Positions 47,020 through 56,297 are shown, numbered from the stretch's first letter. The stretch: DNA of 64,000 bases from Rhodopirellula baltica (GCA_002901265.1 PPHI01000037.1:248001-312000); one strand, 5' to 3'. Made by a program: numbers and translations. The notes: generated from the letters alone by a model not told the origin.

Positions 47020-47271
47020 TCAGTCGCCAAGCTCAATTGCCGCGTCTGCAACCAAGCTGGGTATTCCTCCGCGAACAGGATACAAATACTCAGCATTCTC
47101 GCTGACCAATCCCCCCTGCAGGCTTTCGCCAACAAGCTGATCGGAGCGATCGCGTAAGTCCCCCGCTGAAATTTTTTCGTTCAACGCGGTCAGTAGAGAA
47201 TCGTCCGCCGGATGCAGATTTTGCCCGGTGATCGGGCATCGCACCCACTTCAAAAGCTTTTCGTCGATCAT
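47020..47271 (-). CDS. Trm112 family small zinc-ribbon-like protein
   Basis: The 83-residue protein begins MIDEKLLKWVRCPITGQNLH at ATG 47271; ATG 47274 adds one Met. The motif WVRCPITGQNL is the Trm112 start, but the usual second Cys of CP-x-C-K is replaced by Thr. The C-terminal Cys pair is also absent, and the end reads YPVRGGIPSLVAD, which is typical of the family. Trm112-like proteins act as partners of methyltransferases; here the partner is unknown. It ends about 100 bp from the M20 gene. Confidence 0.75.
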   Translation of the reverse strand: MIDEKLLKWVRCPITGQNLHPADDSLLTALNEKISAGDLRDRSDQLVGESLQGGLVSENAEYLYPVRGGIPSLVADAAIELGD

Positions 47272-47407
47272 CAATTTTGCAGACCCTGCCGGGTATTGTT
47301 CGAGTTGGGTAACAGTTAATCCGATTTTGGGAAGGAAGCAAATCCTGTTCTTGTCTTAAACGAAGGATTGACGCTGGGAAGGAATCCGGCGGGGAGTGAA
47401 ATCGAGC

Positions 47408-48190
47408 ATGAACGTTCAAAAAACGGAATTGTTGCGTGGGTTGGCAGTTGGATGTGTTGTCGCCGCTAGCATTGCTGGCATCGGCACATCAGCCCATGGA
47501 CAAATTGTTGCCACCCAAATGAAAGAGGATCCCAACACGGGAGACATCTATCGGGAAACGACCCGCCAGGTCGTCCGTCCGGTCGTGGACGAGCGAATTG
47601 AAACCCAAACGTACTATCGGCCGCAAACCGTCAAAGAGACGCGTCCCGAGTATCGGACCAGTTATTCACCGGTCACGCAGATCCACTGGATGCCTTATCT
47701 AGAAGGTCGCTGGAACCCCTTCCGCCAACCGACGGTTGCTTACCGCCAGGTCCCTGTGACACATTGGCAAGCCCGCAACGAAGTCGTCGATCGCACCACG
47801 TACAGCACCCAATATGTCGCCGAAAAACGCGACGTCCCACACCGCATCACTCGCTACGAAACCAACTACGAAAAAGACCTGCAACTGGTCGCTCGCGGCA
47901 ATGACCGCCCGCAAGTTGGTTCCGACGTCGCATCGCGTTTGGTGCCCATGAACAATAATGCCAGCAGTCTTGCCAGCGTGCCGGTCAATCGTGCTTCGGT
48001 GAGCAACACGCCAGCAGCAATGGTCGCCAGCAACACCGTCGGACGAGCCACCAGCGCGCCGCCGATGCGAAACACCACACAAAGTGGAATGCGGACGAAC
48101 GTCTTGATGCCGTCAGATCCCTACGCCGCACCAGGCGCGAGCACACCATCCACGATCGCGACCGTCCCTGCGTTCTCGCTGTACCGCTAG
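47408..48190 (+). CDS. Secreted protein of unknown function with repeated Tyr-Arg-Thr segments
   Basis: The 260-residue protein starts at ATG 47408 (MNVQKTELLRGLAVG), with GGGGAGTG about 13 bases upstream; a GTG at 47396 is an alternative. The signal peptide core is LLRGLAVGCVVAASIAGIG. The mature part has repeated segments with RxVRPVVDERIETQTYY, RPEYRTSYSPVTQ and RTTYSTQYVAEKR. A Ser/Ala/Thr-rich tail follows. The tyrosine-rich repeats suggest an extended beta-structured exoprotein. No enzyme motif is seen. A clean hairpin terminator for this gene lies inside the convergent membrane-protein gene. Confidence 0.75.
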   Translation: MNVQKTELLRGLAVGCVVAASIAGIGTSAHGQIVATQMKEDPNTGDIYRETTRQVVRPVVDERIETQTYYRPQTVKETRPEYRTSYSPVTQIHWMPYLEGRWNPFRQPTVAYRQVPVTHWQARNEVVDRTTYSTQYVAEKRDVPHRITRYETNYEKDLQLVARGNDRPQVGSDVASRLVPMNNNASSLASVPVNRASVSNTPAAMVASNTVGRATSAPPMRNTTQSGMRTNVLMPSDPYAAPGASTPSTIATVPAFSLYR

Positions 48191-48209
48191 CAGCAAACAG
48201 CCATCGCCG

Positions 48210-48605
48210 CTACTGCGTTGAAGACGAATCATCCTGAACCGCCGAAGTCGCTTCGGCGGTTCTTTGTTTTCGGACTTCGATGAAGCTCTGAATAAAGGCG
48301 TATAACGCCCAAGCGGTTGAAAGCATCATCACGACGACACGTACGATCGCCAACGTGTCGCCACGCCCGATCGCGCCTTTCAGCGGCATGATCAACCCCA
48401 ACAGGATCAACAACGTTGCCAGGACCGCTACGTGGGCAACGGTTTTATTCTTGCTTCGTACGCCAGGATTACAAGCAAGCAAGATTCCGCCGAAGACAAC
48501 CGGAATAAACGCAGTTGGCGACGGTGTCTCCGAGCCGAAGTAGGCCCAAAGCCCAAACGTGATCAACACGATCGCGTTTAGCAAACTCACATGACCGATA
48601 TTCAT
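48210..48605 (-). CDS. Small polytopic membrane protein of unknown function
   Basis: The 131-residue protein has four predicted helices: about 8-24 (LLNAIVLITFGLWAYFG), 32-45 (AFIPVVFGGILLAC), 58-74 (VAVLATLLILLGLIMPL) and 88-108 (VRVVVMMLSTAWALYAFIQSF). A charged C-terminal tail follows. It resembles small TMEM14/DUF-type membrane proteins but I cannot assign a family. The start is ATG 48605. It lies 14 bp downstream of the universal-stress-like gene and is probably co-transcribed. Confidence 0.75.
   Translation of the reverse strand: MNIGHVSLLNAIVLITFGLWAYFGSETPSPTAFIPVVFGGILLACNPGVRSKNKTVAHVAVLATLLILLGLIMPLKGAIGRGDTLAIVRVVVMMLSTAWALYAFIQSFIEVRKQRTAEATSAVQDDSSSTQ
48236..48270 (+). terminator. 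Rho-independent terminator embedded in the neighbouring gene's 3' end
   Basis: GAACCGCCGAAG and CTTCGGCGGTTC form a perfect 12-bp stem around TCG, followed by TTTGTTTT. It serves the plus-strand gene ending at 48190 but lies within the last codons of the convergent gene at 48210-48605. Confidence 0.85.
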
Positions 48606-48619
48606 GAATCGTTTTGTCC

Positions 48620-49564
48620 TTAAAGTGGTTCTGGTTGAACATGTCCTGGGACGACCAGCACCGGGTGTGGGCTGCGGCGAATACGATCGTGCGCAAACCC
48701 CTGCCCGTAACGGTCGTCGACCTCCAGTGGCAGCACGATCAACAGCTTGTCTTGGTTTTGCAACGGATTCGGCGGTGACAATTCACCCGCCAACGGTCGC
48801 AGGTGATAACTCCGCCCCAATTCGGTTGCCGTCTTTGCCATCGCTTGGTGAATCGATTGATGGGTTTTGGCAAGTGCCTCGGTAAAGGCTTCTGTATCCA
48901 AAGTCGTCCCATCGGACAACGCCTCGACGATCGAACGAATGTTTTCAAACTGTTCTTTCTCGACGACCAAATTCAAATCGACGGTCGACGATTCGGCGGA
49001 CAACCCGAATGCCCATGCGGCGGATCGAAAGATCACGTCGCACTCGCTGCCTACCACGACGGCAACATGCGATGCGCAGTTGGCAAGCGATTGATCGCTG
49101 CGGCGTGTCACCAACATCGCCGCCGAACAACGCGACAATAGCACGTCGATCACCGTGCCTGCGCTGTCCGTTCCGACCTTGTCAAAGTCACGCCCAAATG
49201 GACAGGGGACGATGACCAAGTCGACCTCGTGCGCCGACAAGGCGGCCAGGATTTTGTCGTACGACTCCTCACCCTGCGCCGAAATCGAACGCGATCCCGT
49301 GAGATGCTCCACCGCCTGTGATGCGAGATCCGCGTCGATCGAGACTCGAGCGTCCAGGATCAATGTCTCGGTATTGAACTGCTCTCGCAGGTAAACCGCT
49401 GACTCGATGCCAGTTTTATCTTGAGGCGAACCGTCCAACACCAACAACACGCGCGACGGCCGAATGGGTGTGATCGCGGCAGCTTCGCCGACTTTCGATT
49501 TTTCGAACATCCGCATGGCCGCGTCGACTTCGCGTCCGATGTCGTCTTGTTGCGAATCAGTCAT
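48620..49564 (-). CDS. Universal-stress-protein-like (UspA superfamily) protein
   Basis: The 314-residue protein starts at ATG 49564 (MTDSQQDDIGREVD); an in-frame stretch to 49615 is weaker. The N-terminal alpha/beta region (RVLLVLDGSPQDKTGIESAVYL to VDLVIVPCP) follows the Usp nucleotide-binding fold. The C-terminal end holds DRIRRSPHPVLVVPGH, the late Usp signature. A second, more divergent domain (VAVVVGSECDVIFRSAAWAFG) suggests tandem Usp domains. The family often binds ATP and responds to stress or energy state. The downstream membrane protein gene is 14 bp away, so a functional link is possible. Confidence 0.75.
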   Translation of the reverse strand: MTDSQQDDIGREVDAAMRMFEKSKVGEAAAITPIRPSRVLLVLDGSPQDKTGIESAVYLREQFNTETLILDARVSIDADLASQAVEHLTGSRSISAQGEESYDKILAALSAHEVDLVIVPCPFGRDFDKVGTDSAGTVIDVLLSRCSAAMLVTRRSDQSLANCASHVAVVVGSECDVIFRSAAWAFGLSAESSTVDLNLVVEKEQFENIRSIVEALSDGTTLDTEAFTEALAKTHQSIHQAMAKTATELGRSYHLRPLAGELSPPNPLQNQDKLLIVLPLEVDDRYGQGFAHDRIRRSPHPVLVVPGHVQPEPL

Positions 49565-49683
49565 AGAACCGTCAGATGGATTAGTAGCGTCTTGCGATAA
49601 AGGCGGCGCTCGCACTTGCCGCCGGCACGCTACAAATGTACCAGGGATGCCGGAAGGCAGTAATCCGTGTCAACGGTCCCGCG

Positions 49684-50700
49684 TCATTGCGTCAGACTTC
49701 GAGACGCATCGGCGTAGTCGAGCACCGTGACACGTACCGGCATCGGCAGCTTGGCGAGTTCCTTGTCCATGTGTGGATCCGCGTCACCATCGACAACACG
49801 GCGGTACCACTTTGCGGATCCCTCTCGATGGCTTTTGCGATCCGCCATCGGAACGAATGTTTGACGAATCCAATCGGCGAGCGTCGCCGCTCCCACGTCC
49901 GATCGTGACATCTCGGCCAACTTGTGATCCAAGTCGGCCAACCGCATCGCGAGCGCCGCCGCTTTCATATCACTTTCTTGGTGAACCGCGACGACGAATT
50001 GCTGCGAAGTAAGATCTTCGAGTTTGTCCTCGCGGAACAGGGACTTGCTGGTCGTCTTGGCAACTACGCTGACATCGACCAATCCGCCCCGCCATCCGTT
50101 CGGCACGGCAAACGAAACCTGAAAGACCTTTTCGCCTTCGAGCACTTGCTGCGATGTCCAACGCAGCTTGAAATAAACGCCACGTCCACGGTCGGTCGTT
50201 CCCGATGCGACCACCGCTTGCATCGGGGCATGTTTGCTGTACTGCGACGAATTGGAATCCTTGTCGCTCGAATCCGCGCCCAAATGTCCGGCACCGAACG
50301 GATGGTAAGCGCTATCGACATTCAGTCCAACGTTGTCCGAGGTCTCGCGTTTCTGTGTCACCGCGATCGGACCGGCATAGTCGGTTTCGAGTTCAGTTTT
50401 GGGCAAGAACCCCACAACGGGATATTGATCGCGCATCGAACATCGAATCAACAAGTGATCGATCGGCGGCACCAAAGCCCCGCGGCTCGAATCGTTGACG
50501 ATCAACGAAGAAAGGGGAAATGCGATCGTGACTTCACGGTGCGACGGACTGACCCCGGTATCGATTGCGGGGACGACCGCGGGCATATCAAATCGCACGC
50601 TCGGTCCGTTGCCCAAAACCGTTTGGCACTGCACCCCTTGGCACTGCGAAACACAAAGCACAACAAACAGCGAAACGCTTCTCGCGAATTGAATATCCAT
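49684..50700 (-). CDS. Secreted protein of unknown function
   Basis: The 338-residue protein has a signal peptide (ARSVSLFVVLCVSQCQG) with Cys near the cleavage region. The body is beta-like, including VTIAFPLSSLIV, VYFKLRWTSQQVLEGEKVFQVSFAVPNGWRGG (cited as the span around 185-215) and a helical C-terminal segment. No enzyme motif is visible. It starts at ATG 50700 and stands alone. I do not recognise the family. Confidence 0.7.
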   Translation of the reverse strand: MDIQFARSVSLFVVLCVSQCQGVQCQTVLGNGPSVRFDMPAVVPAIDTGVSPSHREVTIAFPLSSLIVNDSSRGALVPPIDHLLIRCSMRDQYPVVGFLPKTELETDYAGPIAVTQKRETSDNVGLNVDSAYHPFGAGHLGADSSDKDSNSSQYSKHAPMQAVVASGTTDRGRGVYFKLRWTSQQVLEGEKVFQVSFAVPNGWRGGLVDVSVVAKTTSKSLFREDKLEDLTSQQFVVAVHQESDMKAAALAMRLADLDHKLAEMSRSDVGAATLADWIRQTFVPMADRKSHREGSAKWYRRVVDGDADPHMDKELAKLPMPVRVTVLDYADASRSLTQ

Positions 50701-51008
50701 TTTGCGGGACTCCTGAAATCGTCATCGACGTCATCCGGAGTCATTCCGTTTTTGGATCGCGATCAGTTCCCTTGATCGTTTGTTGTCGAACAGTTTTTTT
50801 GCGTATGGGTTCGTGCGAGCGTCGTTTTCCGTCGCCCGCACCAAGATCATTGCGGTGGCCCAACCCAATGACAAGTCGCGTCTTCACCGCCGATAACCGG
50901 TGAAATCACCGCAAGCTGTTTCCGTCCACGTCGTGAAACACACGGACTGTCGAGGTGCGATGCGCTGACACCGATCACTTGATCGCGTCAGCGTGAAACA
51001 ATCGACGT
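50701..51008. other. Intergenic region between miaE and a secreted-protein gene
   Basis: No gene seen. A nested inverted repeat at 50963-50993 (CGCTGAC...GTCAGCG enclosing CGATCA...TGATCG) lies downstream of miaE; no clear T-run follows it. Confidence 0.4.
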
Positions 51009-51590
51009 CTAGCTATGCATTCGCGCCAGCGAACTGCCCTTGGCAATGATCGCCGTTTCGTCACTGGACAGTTGGTCCAGACGCGTCATCACGGATTGAC
51101 GATCCGCAAAGTGCTCGGCAAGTTTGACGTAGGTCGTGTGATGGCGAGCTTCTGATTCGAATAGCCCTGCATAAAACTCGGCCAACTCTTCGTCGCGAGG
51201 ACGCACGTGTTCGGCCAACAATCGAAACCGTTCACAACTGCGGGCTTCGATCAAAGACGCGATCAGCAATCGATCCACCGCGCGATGCGGTTCCTGTGGA
51301 CGACACAATGCATTCAGTTCGCGACCGTAGTGCCCCGTTTGCAGACGCCGAAATGGGATCTCACGCTTTTCCAGGACGTCCAAGACCATGAAATAGTGTT
51401 CGAGCTCCTCTTCGACGATCCTGGCCATCTCTTCGCACAATTGGCGATTTTCGGTGTAGGAATTCATCAAGCTCATCGCGGTCGACGCCGCTTTGCGCTC
51501 ACAGTGCGCGTGGTCGATAAGGACTTCGTCCAAGTGCTCGTCGACTTGAGACAGCCACCGGGTGGTCGATTCAGATTGTAGGTGCAACAT
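51009..51590 (-). CDS. miaE: tRNA 2-methylthio-N6-isopentenyladenosine hydroxylase MiaE
   Basis: The 193-residue protein has a ferritin-like diiron four-helix pattern. Its metal ligands fit IDHAHCERKAA (E-x-x-H type), EELEHYFMVLDVLE, EARSCERFRLLAEH and ESEARHHTTYVKLAEHF. MiaE hydroxylates ms2i6A37 in tRNA under oxygen. The start is ATG 51590 (MLHLQSESTTRWL). It sits 47 bp downstream of ftsY on the same strand. The family is patchy outside Proteobacteria. Confidence 0.9.
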   Translation of the reverse strand: MLHLQSESTTRWLSQVDEHLDEVLIDHAHCERKAASTAMSLMNSYTENRQLCEEMARIVEEELEHYFMVLDVLEKREIPFRRLQTGHYGRELNALCRPQEPHRAVDRLLIASLIEARSCERFRLLAEHVRPRDEELAEFYAGLFESEARHHTTYVKLAEHFADRQSVMTRLDQLSSDETAIIAKGSSLARMHS

Positions 51591-51637
51591 CAGAGAACTC
51601 GTCTAGCGAGAGCGGCAACAGATCACCGCCAGAAAGA

Positions 51638-52651
51638 TCAATCGGCGAACAAGGCTTTGGCAAAGCTATCGGCATCGAACTTGGCAATGTCGTCAATCCC
51701 TTCGCCAAGTCCGACAAACTTCACCGGCAAGGAGAACTGACGGCGGATCGGCAGAATCACACCGCCGCGAGCCGAGCCATCGAGCTTGGCCAGCACGATT
51801 CCTGTGCATCCGGCCGCTTCGCTGAAGCCTTTCGCTTGGCTCAGTGCGTTCTGGCCCGCGGTTGCGTCGAGGACCAACAACACCTCGTCGGGCTCGCGAC
51901 CAAGCTTCTTTTCGACAACGCGACGGATCTTTTGCAATTCTTGCATCAGGTTGGACTGCGTTTGCAAACGTCCCGCGGTATCGATGATCGCAACATCGGC
52001 GCCAATTTCGATCGCTTTGTCGACGGTTTGAAAGGCAATGCTCGCCGGATCAACGCCCTGCTTACCCGTCACGATGTCACAGCCGATCCGCTCGGACCAA
52101 ATGGTCAGCTGCTGAACCGCAGCGGCGCGAAAGGTATCTCCGGCACCAAGAACGACCTTTTTACCGCTGGTGGCCAGGAAGTTAGCCACTTTCCCGATGG
52201 ACGTTGTTTTGCCACTTCCATTGACCCCGACGACCAAGACAACGCTGGGCTTTTCACCGATTTTTAATGGAGCCTCGTCCTGACGCAGCATCTCGCGGGT
52301 CTGCTCGGTGATCGACTCGACCACGTCGGCCAGCTGGACCTTGCGGCCACGGAATTTCTTGGCGATTTCGTCGCGTAATTCCTCGGCGGGTCCGGCGCCC
52401 ATATCGGTGCGAATCAGTTTCGCAAACAGTTCCCCCAAGAATTCGTCGTCGACCAATCGGCCTTCGTCTTTAAACAGATCCCGGATGTCGGTGTTCAGTG
52501 CTCGACGAGTCTTTTCGAGCCCGCTGCGGAACCGTCCCATCAATCCGCCCTCGGGACTCCCCAATCGACTATCCGCCGCACCCGACGTTTCGGCGGTGGG
52601 CTGAGATGCGGTGGATTCTTCGGACTGTTTTTTTGAACGCCAAAATGCCAT
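51638..52651 (-). CDS. ftsY: Signal recognition particle receptor FtsY
   Basis: This 337-residue SRP GTPase docks ribosome-nascent-chain complexes at the membrane. The N-terminal acidic/variable head is short (about 40 residues). The NG domain follows: GLEKTRRALNTDI, the G1 P-loop GVNGSGKTTSIGK (142-154), DTFRAAAVQQL, the G3 DTAGRLQTQ and VLAKLDGSARGG (G4-like). It ends VKFVGLGEGIDDI. The start is ATG 52651 (MAFWRSKKQS). It is upstream of miaE; shared transcription is likely. Confidence 0.97.
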   Translation of the reverse strand: MAFWRSKKQSEESTASQPTAETSGAADSRLGSPEGGLMGRFRSGLEKTRRALNTDIRDLFKDEGRLVDDEFLGELFAKLIRTDMGAGPAEELRDEIAKKFRGRKVQLADVVESITEQTREMLRQDEAPLKIGEKPSVVLVVGVNGSGKTTSIGKVANFLATSGKKVVLGAGDTFRAAAVQQLTIWSERIGCDIVTGKQGVDPASIAFQTVDKAIEIGADVAIIDTAGRLQTQSNLMQELQKIRRVVEKKLGREPDEVLLVLDATAGQNALSQAKGFSEAAGCTGIVLAKLDGSARGGVILPIRRQFSLPVKFVGLGEGIDDIAKFDADSFAKALFAD

Positions 52652-53172
52652 GGGAGAGATCTACTATGAAACTCGGGGGCCGAATGGAGGTGCCTCAAGT
52701 TTGGCTAAAAACCCGCGATTGCGATACCGGTGAGAACTTTGCTGTCCAATTTCGGTCACGCCAAGTACCTCGCAGATGCCATAGCGGCGTAAGCCGCCGC
52801 AATCGGAAAAGTCTAGCTGATCAGTCCCGTTTACGTAGGCAGATCACGCGGACCGCGGAAGTTTTCAGCCTTCACAATTCATTCGTTTTAAGACCAAAAG
52901 AGTCCCCCGGCTTCCCGATAAGGCTGGTGACGACAGAGGCGACGCGTCAGAAGGTCAAGTCGCAGCTCCAACAGCGAATTCTTTTTGAGCATCCACGGAT
53001 TGGCAATTTTGCGAAACCGCGGGGGACGAAAGGACACACGAATGTTCGGAGAGGTGCTGGCCCGACCAAATGAGGGTCGCAACGGCCCGCGTACCTTGGT
53101 CGCGGGCGTTACTCGTTGTTGCCCTGCCCTTTTATCACACCCAGAAAATGGAATTCGGGAGAATTTAAAGCG
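52652..53172. other. Intergenic stretch upstream of the first barrel gene
   Basis: No gene is seen in over 500 bp between the divergent ftsY and barrel genes. It must contain promoters for both. The barrel gene is preceded by GGGAGAATTTAAAGCG, with a GGGAGA ribosome site. No motif confidently called. Confidence 0.4.
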
Positions 53173-54468
53173 ATGAAGCTTAGCAAAATTGCCATGCTGG
53201 CTGCGATTGCCTGCGCGTCTTACACGAGCAGCATGACCGCCAGCGCAAACGACTCGATTGAATTGGTTTCTCACTGTGCGGCCGCGTGCGACTGCGGCGA
53301 GCCAGTTTGCGGTTGCGAAGCCGTCGATGCTGGTTGCGACCCTTGTGGAGACGCTTGCGACGGCGGATGCGATTCGGCATGCGGTTGCGGAACCGGTTCG
53401 CTGTTGCCAGGACTGCTTAGCGACTGCTGCCTTGGTGACCAATGGTCGCTGTTCGGCGAGCACTGCGGTTGGACCGCTGGTGGTTGGGTCCAAATGGGCT
53501 ACCACGACAAAGCTCTGCCTTTGTTCAACAGCCGCGCCGACAACGTTCAACTGCACCAAGCGTGGTTGTACGCCGAGAAAGCAATCGATACCTCGTGCGG
53601 TTTCGACATCGGTGGACGTATCGATTACGTCTACGGTACCGATGGACCCGATACCCAATCTTTCGGTATCGACAACGATCACTGGGACAACGGTTGGGAT
53701 CACGGCAATGACTACGGTCACGCCATTCCTCAGCTGTACATGGAAGCCGGCTACGGCGACTTGTCCGTTAAAATGGGTCACTTCTACACCATCATCGGAT
53801 GGGAAGTCGTTACCGCCCCGGACAACTTCTTCTACAGCCACGCGTACACCATGTACAACAGCGAGCCGTTTACTCACACCGGTGCTTTGGCTACCTACAA
53901 CGTGAGTGACTCGGTCACCGCTTACGGTGGCTATGTCTTCGGTTGGGACAGCGGTTTCGAAGACAACGGCGACGCCTTCTTGGGCGGATTGTCGGTTGCT
54001 CTGAGCGACGACCTGACCGTTACCTACGCTACTGTTGCTGGACGTTTCGCGGACGACCGCATCACGACCGAGCAAGGCTACATGCACTCGATCGTTGCTG
54101 ACGTTGCTTTGAGCGACAACCTGCAATACATCTTCCAAACCGACTTGCTCGATACGGAAGACAACGCCGGTACGCTGAACCGCAAATCGTTCGATATCAA
54201 CCAGTACCTGATCTACACCCTGAGCGATTGCTTGGCCGTCGGCGGTCGCTTCGAGTGGTACAACGTTGAAGGAAACCTCCTCAACGGTACCGCTGCTGGT
54301 GTCGATTCGGACATCTACGCTCTGACCATGGGCGTCAACTATCGCCCACACGCCAACGTCCTCGTCCGCCCCGAAATCCGCTTCGATTGGGATGACGACT
54401 TGGTTGCCGGCCTAGAAGATGGCGACGATCAAACCACCTTCGGTGTTGACACGATCTTCATGTTCTAA
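53173..54468 (+). CDS. BBP2-like outer-membrane beta-barrel with Cys-rich N-terminal segment
   Basis: The 431-residue protein starts at ATG 53173 (MKLSKIAMLAAIACASY). A signal peptide ends near SASAND. A Cys-rich region follows (about residues 35-85), with repeats such as CDCGEPVCGC and GCDPCGDACDGGCDSACGCG. The barrel part (about 100-431) has alternating aromatic strands, for example GGWVQMGYHDKALPLF, GGRIDYVYGTD and FYTIIGWEVVTAPDNFFYSH, and ends DTIFMF with a terminal Phe. It resembles the BBP2/DUF1597 family of planctomycete outer-membrane barrels. A strong terminator follows. The Cys-rich segment could bind metal or form disulfides. A near-identical paralogue lies 380 bp downstream. Confidence 0.85.
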   Translation: MKLSKIAMLAAIACASYTSSMTASANDSIELVSHCAAACDCGEPVCGCEAVDAGCDPCGDACDGGCDSACGCGTGSLLPGLLSDCCLGDQWSLFGEHCGWTAGGWVQMGYHDKALPLFNSRADNVQLHQAWLYAEKAIDTSCGFDIGGRIDYVYGTDGPDTQSFGIDNDHWDNGWDHGNDYGHAIPQLYMEAGYGDLSVKMGHFYTIIGWEVVTAPDNFFYSHAYTMYNSEPFTHTGALATYNVSDSVTAYGGYVFGWDSGFEDNGDAFLGGLSVALSDDLTVTYATVAGRFADDRITTEQGYMHSIVADVALSDNLQYIFQTDLLDTEDNAGTLNRKSFDINQYLIYTLSDCLAVGGRFEWYNVEGNLLNGTAAGVDSDIYALTMGVNYRPHANVLVRPEIRFDWDDDLVAGLEDGDDQTTFGVDTIFMF

Positions 54469-54506
54469 GCGACTTCCTCGCTTAGCAGCCTGATCATCAT
54501 CTCCAG

Positions 54507-54546
54507 CGGCCGCCCTTCGGATTCGAAGGGCGGCCGTTTTTTTTTT
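54507..54546 (+). terminator. Rho-independent terminator after the first barrel gene
   Basis: CGGCCGCCCTTCG pairs with CGAAGGGCGGCCG (13 bp) around GATT, followed by a ten-base T-run. Confidence 0.92.
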
Positions 54547-54848
54547 GCTTGCATCTGATCAGGCAAGTTCTTTCGCGAATGCAAACACGACGCGACCGGT
54601 ACGAATTAACACCGCGTGTTAAAACAGCGAAACCTGGGCAAATGCGAAAATCAAAATCATCAGATTTTTTGGCGCAATCATCCCGATACATCTCGTGGAA
54701 GATGATCAAGCGGCTCTCGATCGACGTCCCGCACCAGGCGGACGAAGCGGTCGTCGGTGTGCCGCGAAAGCACTCCGATGACACCCGATCGAAGTTCAAG
54801 ATCCCGTAACGAAAGGATTCGTTCCGGAGCGGACTCAAAGGAAGACCC
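54547..54848. other. Promoter region of the second barrel gene
   Basis: No supported gene. GGACTCAAAGGAAGACCC precedes the ATG at 54849, with AAAGGAAG as ribosome site. No operator was assigned. Confidence 0.4.
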
Positions 54849-56230
54849 ATGAAACGAAAATTGTTATTCACCACTCTCGCGATGTTGTGCTTCGGCTCAA
54901 CCGCTATGGCCGGTGGCCCCGCTGCCGGAAACTACCAAGCTGTTTACCAAGCCGCGCCCGGCGCGATGGGCCAAGTCGCCCAGGTCAGCTGTGACGAAGT
55001 GACGTGCGGATGTGAAACGCCTTGTGATTGTGAAGCACCTAGCTGCGGAATCGAAACGGCCGATTGTGGCTGTGCGGAACCCGCTTGCGGATGCGAATCC
55101 ATCGGTTTCGATGCTACCTGTGACGGCAGCTGCGGCGGTGGTTGCGACAGCGGATGTGGCTGTGGCGCAGGACTGTTCGGTGGCAAGCTCGGAAATTGCG
55201 AACTAGGCGATCCCTTCAGCCTGTTCGGTGAAGCCTGCGGAATCTCAGCCGGCGGCTGGGTTCAAATGGGCTACCACAACAACGCCCTGCCGTTGTTCAA
55301 CAGCCGACCCGATAATTTCCAACTGCACCAAGGTTGGCTGTGGGCCGAAAAGGCCATCGACACCTCCTGCGGTTTCGACATCGGCGGACGCATCGATTAC
55401 ATCTATGGTACCGATGCTCCCGACACCCAATCGTTCGGCATCGACAACGATCACTGGGACAACGGCTGGGACAATGGTAACGACTACGGTCATGCCATCC
55501 CACAACTTTACCTCGAAGCTGGCTACGGCGATCTGTCCGTGAAAGTCGGTCACTTCTACACCATCATCGGATGGGAAGTCGTTACCGCCCCGGACAACTT
55601 CTTCTATAGCCACGCCTACACCATGTACAACAGCGAGCCGTTTACCCACACGGGTGCTCTGGCAACGCTGAACGTCAGCGACGATGTCACCGTCTACGGC
55701 GGATACGTCTTCGGTTGGGATAGCGGTTTCGAAGACAACGGCGACGCGTTCTTGGGCGGCATCTCGGTTTCGCTTAGCGACGACGTCTCGGTCACTTACG
55801 CTACCGTTGCCGGCCGTTTCGCAGACGACCGCACCACCAGCGAACAAGGCTACATGCACTCGATCGTTGCCGACGTTGCTCTGAGCGACAACCTGCAGTA
55901 CATCTTCCAAACCGACTACTTGGACACGGAAGACTACCAAGCAACGGTGTTCGTAACACGTTCGACATCAACCAGTACCTCATCTACACCATCAGCGACT
56001 GCTTGGCCGCTGGCGGGCGTTTCGAGTGGTACAACCAAGAAGGTGTCTTCAGCAACTACGGAACCGAGACCGACATCTACGCTCTGACGTTCGGTTTGAA
56101 TATCAAACCACACGCCAACGTCATCGTTCGTCCCGAAATCCGCTTCGATTGGGACGACGACATGGTTGCCGGCCTGGACAAAGGCGACGACCAAACCACC
56201 TTCGGCATCGACTCGATCTTCATGTTCTAG
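54849..56230 (+). CDS. Second BBP2-like barrel paralogue, frameshifted near 55940
   Basis: ATG 54849 opens MKRKLLFTTLAMLCFGSTAMA, a clear signal peptide. A Cys-rich segment follows (CDEVTCGCETPCDCEAPSCG, then CDGSCGGGCDSGCGCG). The barrel is very similar to the upstream paralogue, including identical runs such as GHFYTIIGWEVV and NNALPLFNSRPDN-like strands. Around 55939-55941 the frame slips: before it reads DTEDYQAT, after it the -1 frame reads NGVRNTFDINQYLIYTISD and ends FGIDSIFMF like the first barrel. One missing base in the AA/G run would restore it. Reading straight on gives a nonsense tail to 56087. This is either sequencing error or recent inactivation. A terminator follows 31 bp downstream. 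Confidence 0.8.
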
Positions 56231-56260
56231 TCGAACCCGACCAAGCGATTCCCGCAACGA

Positions 56261-56297
56261 AAACGCACCGATCAGAAATGGTCGGTGCGTTTTTTGT
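56261..56297 (+). terminator. Rho-independent terminator after the second barrel gene
   Basis: AAACGCACCGATC pairs with GGTCGGTGCGT (one G-U) across AGAAAT, followed by TTTTTT. Confidence 0.85.

Noticed and set aside
50963-50993. Terminator of miaE
   Set aside because: The nested inverted repeat is convincing, but no T-run follows, so only an inverted repeat is claimed.
54497-54874. Minus-strand 125-residue frame over the terminator
   Set aside because: It covers a clear terminator and promoter region, with no family resemblance.
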